From NCBI GenBank assembly GCA_021443065.1, contig JABUUR010000075.1, positions 1 through 6,312 on the forward strand: a stretch of 6,312 nt of DNA, in the 5' to 3' direction. This document shows, in pieces, positions 1 through 6,312 of the stretch. The position numbers and the translations under genes are program-made. How positions within the stretch are numbered: the stretch's first letter is position 1; each line of letters starts with the position of its first letter. The notes beneath the pieces are model-generated. The model was not told where the DNA came from. It ran no database searches and worked only from the letters and a program-made list of their open reading frames with translations. The stretch comes from Fibrobacter sp. (GTDB lineage: Bacteria; Fibrobacterota; Fibrobacteria; Fibrobacterales; Fibrobacteraceae).

Positions 1-2645
1 ACCGTAAAGAAAATCACCAGAGGAGCCCTAAAACTTTCGAACTGCCCTGCCAGCACCAAGAAAATCAAGGCCAGCGCCAGTAGGAACACCACGTACAATC
101 CGGAGGAACTTTCTTCAAACTCCTTGGAGGCGCCGCTCAGCGTTGTGCTCACGTTGGGATAATCCTTCAGCAGATCCTTTGCAATGCGGCGCATTTCTTC
201 TACGCCGTCGCCGATGGTCTTGCCCGGCACAAGACCCGCCTGGATAGTGGCTGCGCTAAAGCGGTTGTAGCGGCGCAGTGCCGGCGATGCGGATTTTTCG
301 CTGTAGGTAATGAAATTGTCCAGCGAAACTTTTTCGCCGTTCTTGTTGGTGACCGTCAAAAGGGACAAGTTCTCGGGAGTGGCGCGGTACTGGTACCCCA
401 CGGCCCCGATTACATCGTACTGGCTACCGTCCTTGTAGTAGGCTCCGTAAGTCTGGTCGCTAATGGACAGTTGCACCGCCTGGGCGATATCGTTGATGCT
501 CACCCCTTCTTCGTTAGCCTTGTCACGCAAAATCTCGATGTGGAGTTCGGGCTTGGTAAATTTCAGGTTGGTATTCACCACACTGAAAACGGGGCTGTGG
601 CTTGCCGCCTCCTCGAACTTGGGCACAAGTTCACGCAAGTATTCGATGCTGGGGGCCTGCAGTACAAACTGCACCGGGAGGCCTCCACGCTGGGTGCTAA
701 TGCTCTGGGGCTCCATCACCATCACACGAAGGTCAGGATATTCATTGCCCAACTGCTGTAGGCTGTGGGCGATTTCGTTTTGAGGGCGACGGGCGTTCTT
801 GTCGTCGTTCAATGAAATACGGATCATGGAGCCGCCGCTGCTGCGGGCGCCCGCCTGGATTTCCTTGTATTCTCCGCTGTCCAAAAGTCCGGTCATCTCT
901 TCTACAAAGGCGTCGGCAAGGCGACGGGTGCGGGTAAGGCTCACCCCTTCGGGCATGCTGGTGTTCACCATGATCATGCCGCTGTCTTCTGTGGGTGCCA
1001 TTTCACTGCTCATGTTGTCAAAGCAGTAATATGCGATACCCAAAAGGGCAAGGACTACGGGGAACAGTAAAATCCTGAACTTCAGGAACCCGCCCAACAA
1101 AAACGCATAGACCTTGTTAATCCATTCGAAGAAAGGTTCCGTCGCATTAAAGAACCTCCCCTTTTTCTGACGGCGCAGGAACCTGGAACAAAGCATGGGC
1201 GAAAGAGTAAGGGCAGAGAAAGTAGAAAGGAACACCGTGCCAATCATCACCGCCACAAACTCCCGGAACAAAAGGCCCGTGGTACCGCCCAGGGCAAGCA
1301 CCGGAATGAATACCGCCATAAGCACCACGGAGGTGGCGATCACTGCAAAAAAGATTTCGTTGGTGCCGGCCACCGCAGCCTGCTTGGGGGTCATACCTTT
1401 TTCAATCTTGTTGTAAATGTTTTCCACAATCACAATGGCGTCGTCCACCACAAGGCCGATGGCAAGGACCATGGCAAGCAATGTCAAAACGTTTATGCTG
1501 AACCCGCACAAATAAAGCACAAAGAAACACCCCACCACGGCCACGGGCACCACCACCATGGGAATGAGGGTCGTGCGTCCTTCACGAAGGAAGGCAAAGA
1601 TAATGGCAATCACCAGGATGAAGGCGATGAAGATTGTTTCCACCACTTCCTTGATGGACTTGCGGATGTTGATGCTGGAATCACGACCGTAGAGAAGGCT
1701 CATGCCCTCGGGCAAATTGCGGCGGATATCTTCTACACGCTTGTAAAACTCGTCGGCGATATTCACATGGTTGGAGCCTGGCTGGGCCACGATGGCAAGG
1801 GTAATGGTATTCTTTCCGTTGCGCTTAAAGCCCGTGCGGACTTCCTTGGGTTCGTAATGAATGGTGGCCACATCTGAAATGCGTATGACGGTGCCGTCGG
1901 AAGCGGTCTTTACCGCAATGTCCGCAAACTTCTCGGGATCGGAAATGCGACCCAGGGTGCGGATAGACAGCACGCTCTCGATACCTTCGATGCTTCCGGA
2001 GGGCAGTTCCAGGTTACCCTTCTTGAGGGCGTTGGACATTTCCGCCCCCGACACGCCCAGGGCCTGCATCTTGATGGGGTCAAGCCATAGGCGAACCACC
2101 GGCTGTTTTTCACCCCAGAGCATTATTTCGCTCACGCCGTTAATGGTCTGCAAGCGTTCCTTCACCTGGTTTCGGGCGTATTCCGACACCTCCATGGCGT
2201 CGTGGACATCGCTGACCAGGCTAAGCATAAGAATCGGGTCGGAATCGGAATCGGACTTGTTGATGGTGGGCTCGTCCACGTCGTCGGGCAGCCTGCGACG
2301 TACACGGCTTACGCGGTCGCGAATTTCGTTGGCGGCAGCCTCCAGGTCCATGCCCGTCTCGAATTCCACGCTGATGTAGGAGGAACCGTCGGAACTGGTG
2401 CTGGTAAGGGCCTTGATGCCTGCGGCACTGTTGATGGAGGCTTCCAGGATTTCGGTAACCTCGGTCTCCACCACCGCGGCGTTTGCGCCGGAATAAGTGG
2501 TGCGCACCTGGATAATGGGATAGTCTACGTTAGGGTATTCGCGGATACCCAGATTGCTCGCACCAAAGGCGCCCAGCAATAAAATCACCAGGGCCACAAC
2601 CGTCATCAATACCGGGCGACGAACAGAAAGGTTTGCTACACTCAT
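1..2645 (-). CDS. RND efflux transporter permease, HAE1-like (3' end cut by window edge)
   Basis: Inner-membrane proton-driven pump subunit that would export hydrophobic or amphiphilic compounds together with a periplasmic adaptor and an outer-membrane channel. I translated the frame by hand from ATG 2645 to base 1 and found no stop (881 codons). The first transmembrane helix is at about residues 10-30 after the family-typical 'VRRPVLMTVV' start. It is followed by the porter domain ('REYPNVDYP', then 'AANEIRDRVSRVRRRLP' near residue 110). TM2 is at about 335-358. The TM4 motif 'AIGLVVDDAIVIVEN' has Asp401-Asp402, matching the proton-relay pair Asp407-Asp408 of AcrB. The second porter half follows, and the window ends just after 'LVLAGQFESFRAP', which lines up with about residue 880 of AcrB. 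The last 150 or so residues, including the TM10 lysine of the relay, are outside the window. The DD pair favours a drug-type (HAE1) over a metal-type pump; the substrate cannot be read from sequence. The start lies 9 bp after the adaptor stop, with a purine-rich GGCGGG just upstream. Confidence 0.97.
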   Translation of the reverse strand, partial: MSVANLSVRRPVLMTVVALVILLLGAFGASNLGIREYPNVDYPIIQVRTTYSGANAAVVETEVTEILEASINSAAGIKALTSTSSDGSSYISVEFETGMDLEAAANEIRDRVSRVRRRLPDDVDEPTINKSDSDSDPILMLSLVSDVHDAMEVSEYARNQVKERLQTINGVSEIMLWGEKQPVVRLWLDPIKMQALGVSGAEMSNALKKGNLELPSGSIEGIESVLSIRTLGRISDPEKFADIAVKTASDGTVIRISDVATIHYEPKEVRTGFKRNGKNTITLAIVAQPGSNHVNIADEFYKRVEDIRRNLPEGMSLLYGRDSSINIRKSIKEVVETIFIAFILVIAIIFAFLREGRTTLIPMVVVPVAVVGCFFVLYLCGFSINVLTLLAMVLAIGLVVDDAIVIVENIYNKIEKGMTPKQAAVAGTNEIFFAVIATSVVLMAVFIPVLALGGTTGLLFREFVAVMIGTVFLSTFSALTLSPMLCSRFLRRQKKGRFFNATEPFFEWINKVYAFLLGGFLKFRILLFPVVLALLGIAYYCFDNMSSEMAPTEDSGMIMVNTSMPEGVSLTRTRRLADAFVEEMTGLLDSGEYKEIQAGARSSGGSMIRISLNDDKNARRPQNEIAHSLQQLGNEYPDLRVMVMEPQSISTQRGGLPVQFVLQAPSIEYLRELVPKFEEAASHSPVFSVVNTNLKFTKPELHIEILRDKANEEGVSINDIAQAVQLSISDQTYGAYYKDGSQYDVIGAVGYQYRATPENLSLLTVTNKNGEKVSLDNFITYSEKSASPALRRYNRFSAATIQAGLVPGKTIGDGVEEMRRIAKDLLKDYPNVSTTLSGASKEFEESSSGLYVVFLLALALIFLVLAGQFESFRAPLVIFFT

Positions 2646-2654
2646 CTGCCCGCC

Positions 2655-3758
2655 TTAATCTACTTCGTAGTCCGCATTATTGCGAATTTCGCGGATACGT
2701 ACGGAACTACCCTGACGAATGCTCATGAGCCCCGAGGTAATCACCGTGTCGCCCTCGGTAAGGCCCGAAACCACATCCACGGTGATAGGCGTGCGCAGTC
2801 CCGTTTCTACACGGGCCATCTGGGCCTTGCCCTCCTTGACAATAAACACGTAACCGCCGTCCTTGTCCAAGGTCAAGGCCTCGGCAGGCACCGGGATGGA
2901 CTTGGAGTGGCTCGTGACAAATTCTACGCTCACCTTGGCATAGCTTCCGGCAATCCATTCACCGTCTCCGTTGTCAACCACCACCATAACCTGGCGGGTG
3001 CGGCTGCTTTCGGAAATCGTGGCGTCCAGGGCCTTTACCTTGCCCGTTCTGCTAATTCCCCTTTCTTCGTCCAAAAGTTCAATGGAATCCCCCACCTTAA
3101 GGTGGGTGGCGTAACGCTGGGGCAGGGCAAACTTTGCCTTCAACTGTTTGACCTCGCTAAGGGTTGCAATGGAAGTTCCGGAGGTCATCCAGGCGCCCAC
3201 GGAAACGTTCACAAAGCCAAGTTTTCCGCCAAAGGGAGCCCGGACTTCGGTCTTTGCGATCTGGGCCTTGATAAGCTCGATGCTTGCCTCCGCTGATTTC
3301 AAGTTCGCCTCTGCGGATTCAAGGTCCGCCTGGGTCGCCGCGTTCTTTTCGACCAGACCCTGGGTGCGGTCCTTTTTCTGTTTGGCCAACTGATGGTTGG
3401 ACTCCGCCTGTTTCAACTGGGCCCTCAATTCGGAGTCGTCGATCTTTGCAAGCAAGGTGCCTTTCTGGACGTTTGCGCCGTCCTTGGCGTAAAGGTTTAC
3501 CAGCCTGCCGTTGGTAGCGGCGGTCAACATTACGCTGTTCATCGCCTCCAAGGTAGCCATGGTCTGCAACTTCTTACTTGCTTCGTGAGCCTTGGCTATA
3601 TAACCTTCTACGGCATAAGTCCTGGCCTTGCCTTTTCCGGGGGCACCTTTTCCGGGGCCGCCGGGTCCCTTGCCCGCAGCGTCCTTGGCATCTTCGCCAC
3701 CACAGGCGGCCAACGCCAGAACCAAAGCAACAACCACCAATTCAAAAAAACGTTTCAT
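2655..3758 (-). CDS. RND efflux periplasmic adaptor (membrane fusion) lipoprotein
   Basis: Periplasmic adaptor of the AcrA/MexA family, 367 residues, a normal length for the family. It would link the downstream RND permease to an outer-membrane channel. The N-terminus is a lipoprotein signal (MKRFFELVVVALVLALAAC) with lipobox LAAC and lipidated Cys19. A flexible Gly/Pro/Lys linker spans about 28-45. The split lipoyl domain is at about 68-103 and 162-190 ('VRAPFGGKLG' is the conserved second half), flanking an alpha-helical hairpin (about 105-160, rich in A, E, K, Q). A beta-barrel (about 195-280) and membrane-proximal domain ('PVPAEAL' to 'GLTEGDTVITSGL') follow. I chose ATG 3758 over the in-frame ATG at 3797 because only 3758 puts the lipoprotein signal at the N-terminus and has a GGAAGA purine run just upstream. 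Residues after the Cys are Gly-Gly-Glu, with no Asp at +2; the E. coli sorting rule may not apply in this phylum. The pump gene follows after 9 bp, so the two are surely co-transcribed. Confidence 0.95.
   Translation of the reverse strand: MKRFFELVVVALVLALAACGGEDAKDAAGKGPGGPGKGAPGKGKARTYAVEGYIAKAHEASKKLQTMATLEAMNSVMLTAATNGRLVNLYAKDGANVQKGTLLAKIDDSELRAQLKQAESNHQLAKQKKDRTQGLVEKNAATQADLESAEANLKSAEASIELIKAQIAKTEVRAPFGGKLGFVNVSVGAWMTSGTSIATLSEVKQLKAKFALPQRYATHLKVGDSIELLDEERGISRTGKVKALDATISESSRTRQVMVVVDNGDGEWIAGSYAKVSVEFVTSHSKSIPVPAEALTLDKDGGYVFIVKEGKAQMARVETGLRTPITVDVVSGLTEGDTVITSGLMSIRQGSSVRIREIRNNADYEVD
3631..3660. repeat. Two tandem 15-bp units inside the adaptor gene
   Basis: Two adjacent 15-bp units at 3631-3645 and 3646-3660 share their first 12 bases (ccttttccgggg on the plus strand). 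On the coding strand they encode part of the Gly/Pro/Lys linker (GPGKGAPGKGK) between the lipidated cysteine and the folded adaptor. The high nucleotide identity suggests a slippage duplication that lengthened a tether by five residues; it is in frame and harmless to the fold. Confidence 0.7.
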
Positions 3759-3760
3759 AC

Positions 3761-3766
3761 TCTTCC
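3761..3766 (-). promoter_or_regulatory. Probable ribosome binding site of the RND adaptor gene
   Basis: The minus strand reads GGAAGAGTATG here, giving a GGAAG purine run close upstream of the ATG at 3758. It supports that start over the upstream in-frame ATG at 3797. The distance to the start is on the short side. Confidence 0.55.
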
Positions 3767-3838
3767 AAAACAAAATTTTTAACAAACCTAGGTCCATTCT
3801 TTATTTAGACGAACAAAAAGCCCAAAAGGTTGCGATGT

Positions 3839-3875
3839 ATTTCTGCAAAAATTTCTACATGAATTTCTGCAAAAA
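3839..3875. repeat. Three 12-bp tandem units in the gap between DUF5683-like gene and adaptor
   Basis: Units start at 3839, 3851 and 3863, at exact 12-bp spacing. The outer two are identical (atttctgcaaaa, each followed by another a); the middle one is diverged (atttctacatga). The array lies in the 121-bp gap just after the stop of the 236-residue DUF5683-like gene. The minus strand can also fold here into a weak AT-rich 9-bp stem, but no T-run follows, so it does not look like a terminator. Apart from this array and the ribosome binding site, I see nothing clear in 3759-3879; no convincing -35/-10 pair is visible. Confidence 0.65.
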
Positions 3876-3879
3876 CAAC

Positions 3880-4590
3880 TTAGAACTTCACGTTCATCAA
3901 TATCCCGCTGCCGTCCTCAAAGAACTGGGGGACAAACTCCATTCGCTCAGAAAAAGCCCTGGACGACGTGGCCCGATAAATCCGGATGGAATTCAACACC
4001 GAAACCACACGGTTCAGCACCAAGGCGCCCATAGAGGCCTGGAATACGATACGGCTAATGCGGAAATGTCTTAAACGGCTTTTGTACTCTTCGATATTCT
4101 CGGTAGCCTCGGGATTGTCGCTGCTGCCCCAGTCCCATTGGATGTCCGCAGCCAGTTCAGAGTCGATTTCCTTGCCGGCGCGGATCATGGCCTGATTGTA
4201 GTCCTCGTCCATTTCCGGGGAGGAATTCTGACCGTCAACGCCACCGCGGCTACGGTAATCGCCCACCGTATTCAAAAGCGAAAGTTTTTTGCTGTTGGTG
4301 TTTAAATCGGCGTGCCGCACCGCATAGTTGTGGGCCGACGACAGAAACCGTTCACCGATAAAATAACTACCGATGGTGGTTACCCAAAGGGCGGCGTCCG
4401 TCCATACGAAGGGGCGCACAAATTCCTTTTCACCCAGGTAGAGTTCGCCCATGCCCGGCAGCAGGGCCGAAGCCCCCACGGCCTTCCACCAGCTCTTGTC
4501 GGAGTTCTTGGAAACATTTTCATCCACCGAAACCACCACCTGGGAAAAGGCGGAGACTACGGCAAACAAAAGAACCAAGGCTATTCTCAT
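3880..4590 (-). CDS. Exported/membrane protein of unknown function, DUF5683-like (shorter paralog)
   Basis: A 236-residue protein with an N-terminal signal peptide (MRIALVLLFAVVSAFSQ, cleavage near residue 16). The motif 'ALLPGMGELYLGE' (about 42-54) matches the PGxGQxYxG core that I associate with DUF5683-type membrane proteins. It is followed by a hydrophobic segment at about 60-80. An acidic, Asn/Ser-rich middle (about 94-165) leads to a second hydrophobic stretch, 'VFQASMGALVLNRVVSVLNSI' (182-202). No catalytic motif is visible and I do not assign a function. I chose the ATG at 4590 rather than the TTG at 4602: it puts the signal peptide at the N-terminus and overlaps the preceding stop by one base (TAATG), a usual sign of translational coupling. 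A GGGG lies 7 bp upstream of this ATG. The motif order is the same as in the C-terminal half of the upstream gene, so the two look like diverged tandem paralogs. The CDS is secure; the family call is from motif memory only. Confidence 0.88.
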   Translation of the reverse strand: MRIALVLLFAVVSAFSQVVVSVDENVSKNSDKSWWKAVGASALLPGMGELYLGEKEFVRPFVWTDAALWVTTIGSYFIGERFLSSAHNYAVRHADLNTNSKKLSLLNTVGDYRSRGGVDGQNSSPEMDEDYNQAMIRAGKEIDSELAADIQWDWGSSDNPEATENIEEYKSRLRHFRISRIVFQASMGALVLNRVVSVLNSIRIYRATSSRAFSERMEFVPQFFEDGSGILMNVKF

Positions 4591-6047
4591 TAAAATCCCC
4601 AACTTGCTTGGACGTTCACCCCAAAACCGTCGAACCAGGAAAATCCCCCATCCAGGTGGATGTGGTCGTACCAGGACATTTCTTCTTGATAAAGGGTCTT
4701 GTTGTAGGCATTGGCAGAAAGGGCCGCATCTACGGCAGAAAGCACATGGTTCAGGATAAGGCCTCCGAAGAACCAGGCCTGCATGTCGGCGTAGTCCGTA
4801 GCCTTTTTGCGCAAGGCTCGGTATTCGTCCTGGTGCTTGGAAGAACCCAGACTGACCGTAGAGGCGTTGGGGTCCACAAGGTCAAGCTCAGAAGCTTTCT
4901 TGGTGTCGGTCACCACGTCCCATCCCAGCACGTAGGCTTCGCCGGCAATCAGGGAATAGACTTCGTCGGAATGGTCGAATTTCACCTTTTCCATTTCGTT
5001 TCCCAATGATACGGGTTTGTTCACAAAGTCGTTCATAAAGCCAGCGTCGTTGGTATAGAGGTTCGCGCTGTAGCAGCCACGGGCCTTGGAGTCGCCATAG
5101 ATGGCTTCGCAGAAACTTTCGCGGGAACCCAGGTAGCGGGAGCGGAACACCTCGGAATAGTTGACGCCGTCGGCATCGTAGAGGTCACGCATGGCACGTT
5201 CGTATTTGCCTATGGAATAATGTTCCTTGGCGTAGTCCTTGTACTTTTTAACCTGCTTGCCGTACTTGTGGACAGAGTAGTAGTACCAGCCGCCCCACAG
5301 CCCCGCTTCTAGGGCCAGGTAGACGGCACCGCGGATCGTGGTAAACTTGGAACCGCCCGTGTACAGTTGGCCAGACCCCGGGATCACGAGGGACATGAAC
5401 AAGGCCTTGCGGGGGTCCTTGTACTTGCCCTTGATTTCGTCCATGCCATGGACCTTGGAAACCTTTACCGGGCCAAGCAAGTCACGGCGGCTCATGGAAC
5501 TGGAGGAGGGCACTTGGGACGATTCGGAGGAACTGGACTGGATGGCAGCCGCCTCGGAAGAAGAAGAAACGGTAACCGGCATTTCGGCTTCCTGGGAGGA
5601 GAGCAACTGGTCCTGGACATCCATGATGGAATCCTGGGCAAGCATGGCGGAGTCCGTGGGAAGTTCTGCACGACGGATGGAATCGGCGATTCGGGCCTGC
5701 TCGGTGGCCTGCCTGATGGCCTCGAGACGTTCCGCATTCGCTTTCGCCATGGCACGAGCGTATTCCTCTTCGGGAGTGAGTGAACTTGACGACTCTGGCG
5801 CAGAACTGGAAGATGCCATGCTCGAACTAGATGCGGCAACGGAACTTGAGCTTGGAACAGAGGAACTGGAAAAAACCGCAGAGCAAGAAGACACCGTTGC
5901 GGAACTTGAAGACTCTACGGTGCTGGAAGATTCTGCTGCGGCCTCGGCTTCAAATTCTGCAAAAAGGTCTCGGGGCTGAGCAAAGCCCTGGGTTACGAAA
6001 ACTCCGGCCACGCAGGCCACAATGGAATAAAGAGCAATCTTGCGCAT
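4590..6047 (-). CDS. Serine-rich exported protein with C-terminal DUF5683-like membrane domain
   Basis: A 485-residue protein of unknown function. The order is: signal peptide (1 to about 23, cleavage near GFA/Q); serine-rich low-complexity tract (about 40-90, repeated VESSSS, VPSSSS, PESSSS blocks); a charged, probably helical or coiled-coil segment (about 91-128, rich in A, E, R); a second serine-rich tract (161-184); then the conserved part. That part holds 'KALFMSLVIPGSGQLYTGG' (214-232, the PGxGQxYxG motif of DUF5683-type proteins), a Gly/Trp/Tyr-rich hydrophobic stretch (about 238-258), a loop with Cys313 and Cys325, and a second hydrophobic stretch 'WFFGGLILNHVLSAVDAAL' (425-443). The serine tracts resemble Fibrobacter extracellular linkers. 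I chose ATG 6047 because the alternative in-frame start at 6095 lies inside the terminator hairpin and would bury the signal peptide. No Shine-Dalgarno sequence is visible. It is first in line after the rplI terminator and shares one base with the next gene. Confidence 0.9.
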   Translation of the reverse strand: MRKIALYSIVACVAGVFVTQGFAQPRDLFAEFEAEAAAESSSTVESSSSATVSSCSAVFSSSSVPSSSSVAASSSSMASSSSAPESSSSLTPEEEYARAMAKANAERLEAIRQATEQARIADSIRRAELPTDSAMLAQDSIMDVQDQLLSSQEAEMPVTVSSSSEAAAIQSSSSESSQVPSSSSMSRRDLLGPVKVSKVHGMDEIKGKYKDPRKALFMSLVIPGSGQLYTGGSKFTTIRGAVYLALEAGLWGGWYYYSVHKYGKQVKKYKDYAKEHYSIGKYERAMRDLYDADGVNYSEVFRSRYLGSRESFCEAIYGDSKARGCYSANLYTNDAGFMNDFVNKPVSLGNEMEKVKFDHSDEVYSLIAGEAYVLGWDVVTDTKKASELDLVDPNASTVSLGSSKHQDEYRALRKKATDYADMQAWFFGGLILNHVLSAVDAALSANAYNKTLYQEEMSWYDHIHLDGGFSWFDGFGVNVQASWGF

Positions 6048-6070
6048 ACAGGTATAAAATAGAAAATTGC

Positions 6071-6110
6071 AAAAAAAAGAACCGCCCCATTCCAAAGAAT
6101 AGAGCGGTTC
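6071..6110 (-). terminator. Rho-independent terminator after rplI
   Basis: Read on the minus strand, a 14-bp stem (GAACCGCTCTATTC pairing with GAATGGGGCGGTTC, including two G-T wobble pairs) closes a TTTG loop at 6079-6110. It is followed directly by eight T (6078-6071). This is a textbook intrinsic terminator 61 bp after the rplI stop. The plus strand also has an A-run before the hairpin but no T-run after it, so the terminator acts on leftward transcription only. It ends the ribosomal transcript just 23 bp before the next gene's ATG. Confidence 0.93.
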
Positions 6111-6171
6111 GAAAGCTTTGAACTTAGGTTAAGCCGGCAAACTACTTTTGTTGCTTGCGACCCTCGGAGTG

Positions 6172-6312
6172 TTACTTTTCAGCAACAACCCAAACCTTAA
6201 CCTGAGCTTCGACGTCGCCGAAGACCTTGATGGTCACGGTGTAAACGCCAAGCTGCTTGATGGGTTCAGCCAGTTCCACCTGGGCACGAGTGATCTTTAC
6301 ACCCTGCTTGGT
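6172..6312 (-). CDS. rplI: 50S ribosomal protein L9, C-terminal part (5' end outside window)
   Basis: Only the last 46 codons are present; the rest lies beyond the right edge. The frame ends 'TVTIKVFGDVEAQVKVWVVAEK' with TAA at 6174-6172 (split here: TVTIKVFGDVEA then QVKVWVVAEK). The segment 'VELAEPIKQLGVYTVTIKV' matches the C-terminal rRNA-binding domain of bacterial L9, where the pattern 'I.L.EPIK.LG...V.VK...DV.A.VKVWV' is conserved. L9 binds 23S rRNA near the L1 stalk and helps keep translation fidelity. It is usually last in an rpsF-rpsR-rplI operon, which agrees with the strong terminator just downstream; the upstream operon genes are not in view. Confidence 0.93.
   Translation of the reverse strand, partial: TKQGVKITRAQVELAEPIKQLGVYTVTIKVFGDVEAQVKVWVVAEK

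Noticed and set aside
1861..2379. 172-codon plus-strand open frame inside the RND permease gene
   Set aside because: It is antisense to a continuous, clearly recognised RND porter domain; no independent coding evidence.
3759..3797. Upstream ATG extending the adaptor by 13 residues
   Set aside because: It would place extra residues before the lipoprotein signal and lacks a clear ribosome site; the GGAAGA run points to 3758.
3820..3832. Possible small hairpin with T-run (CCTTTTGGGCTTTTT on the minus strand)
   Set aside because: The stem would be only two or three base pairs, too short to act as a terminator.
3850..3875. AT-rich hairpin as a terminator after the shorter DUF5683-like gene
   Set aside because: The 9-bp stem is mostly A-T pairs with one wobble, and no T-run follows on the minus strand.
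4591..4602. TTG start four codons upstream for the shorter DUF5683-like protein
   Set aside because: ATG at 4590 gives a clean signal peptide and a TAATG coupling with the preceding stop; the TTG start is less likely.
5338..5979. 213-codon plus-strand open frame rich in Glu, Leu and Ser
   Set aside because: It is antisense to the serine-rich gene; its composition is the mirror of serine codons and it has no ribosome site or recognisable domain.
6048..6095. In-frame upstream ATG extending the serine-rich protein by 16 residues
   Set aside because: The start lies inside the rplI terminator hairpin and would put a non-signal stretch before a good signal peptide; ATG 6047 fits better.

Overview
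The window looks like chromosomal DNA from a Gram-negative, Fibrobacter-like bacterium. The main clue is a secreted protein with long serine-rich tracts of the VESSSS / VPSSSS kind, a common linker style in Fibrobacter. A lipoprotein efflux adaptor and an RND pump show a two-membrane envelope. The genus assignment is inference from protein style; no marker gene long enough to settle it is present.

Every gene I can support lies on the minus strand, so the window is transcribed from right to left. At the right edge is the end of rplI (ribosomal protein L9), followed by a very clear intrinsic terminator (14-bp stem, 4-nt loop, 8 T). Directly past it start two related genes of unknown function (4590-6047 and 3880-4590). 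Both encode exported or membrane-associated proteins with a DUF5683-like 'PGxGxLYxG' motif, and they share one base in a TAATG stop/start junction. A 121-bp gap with a small 12-bp repeat follows. Then comes an RND efflux pair: a lipoprotein periplasmic adaptor (2655-3758) and, 9 bp further on, the inner-membrane RND permease (start at 2645). The permease runs off the left edge after 881 codons, lacking roughly its last 150 residues.

The adaptor and permease would form two of the three parts of a tripartite efflux pump. The outer-membrane channel is not in the window. Whether the two DUF5683-like genes belong to the same transcription unit as the pump is open: I see no terminator between them and they are co-directional, but the 121-bp gap could hold a promoter.

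There is no gene-free stretch over 300 bases. I see no tRNA, rRNA, CRISPR array, insertion sequence or phage gene. The many plus-strand open frames are antisense shadows of these genes. I did not find a convincing new biological system; the pair of linked DUF5683-like paralogs is the least explained part.
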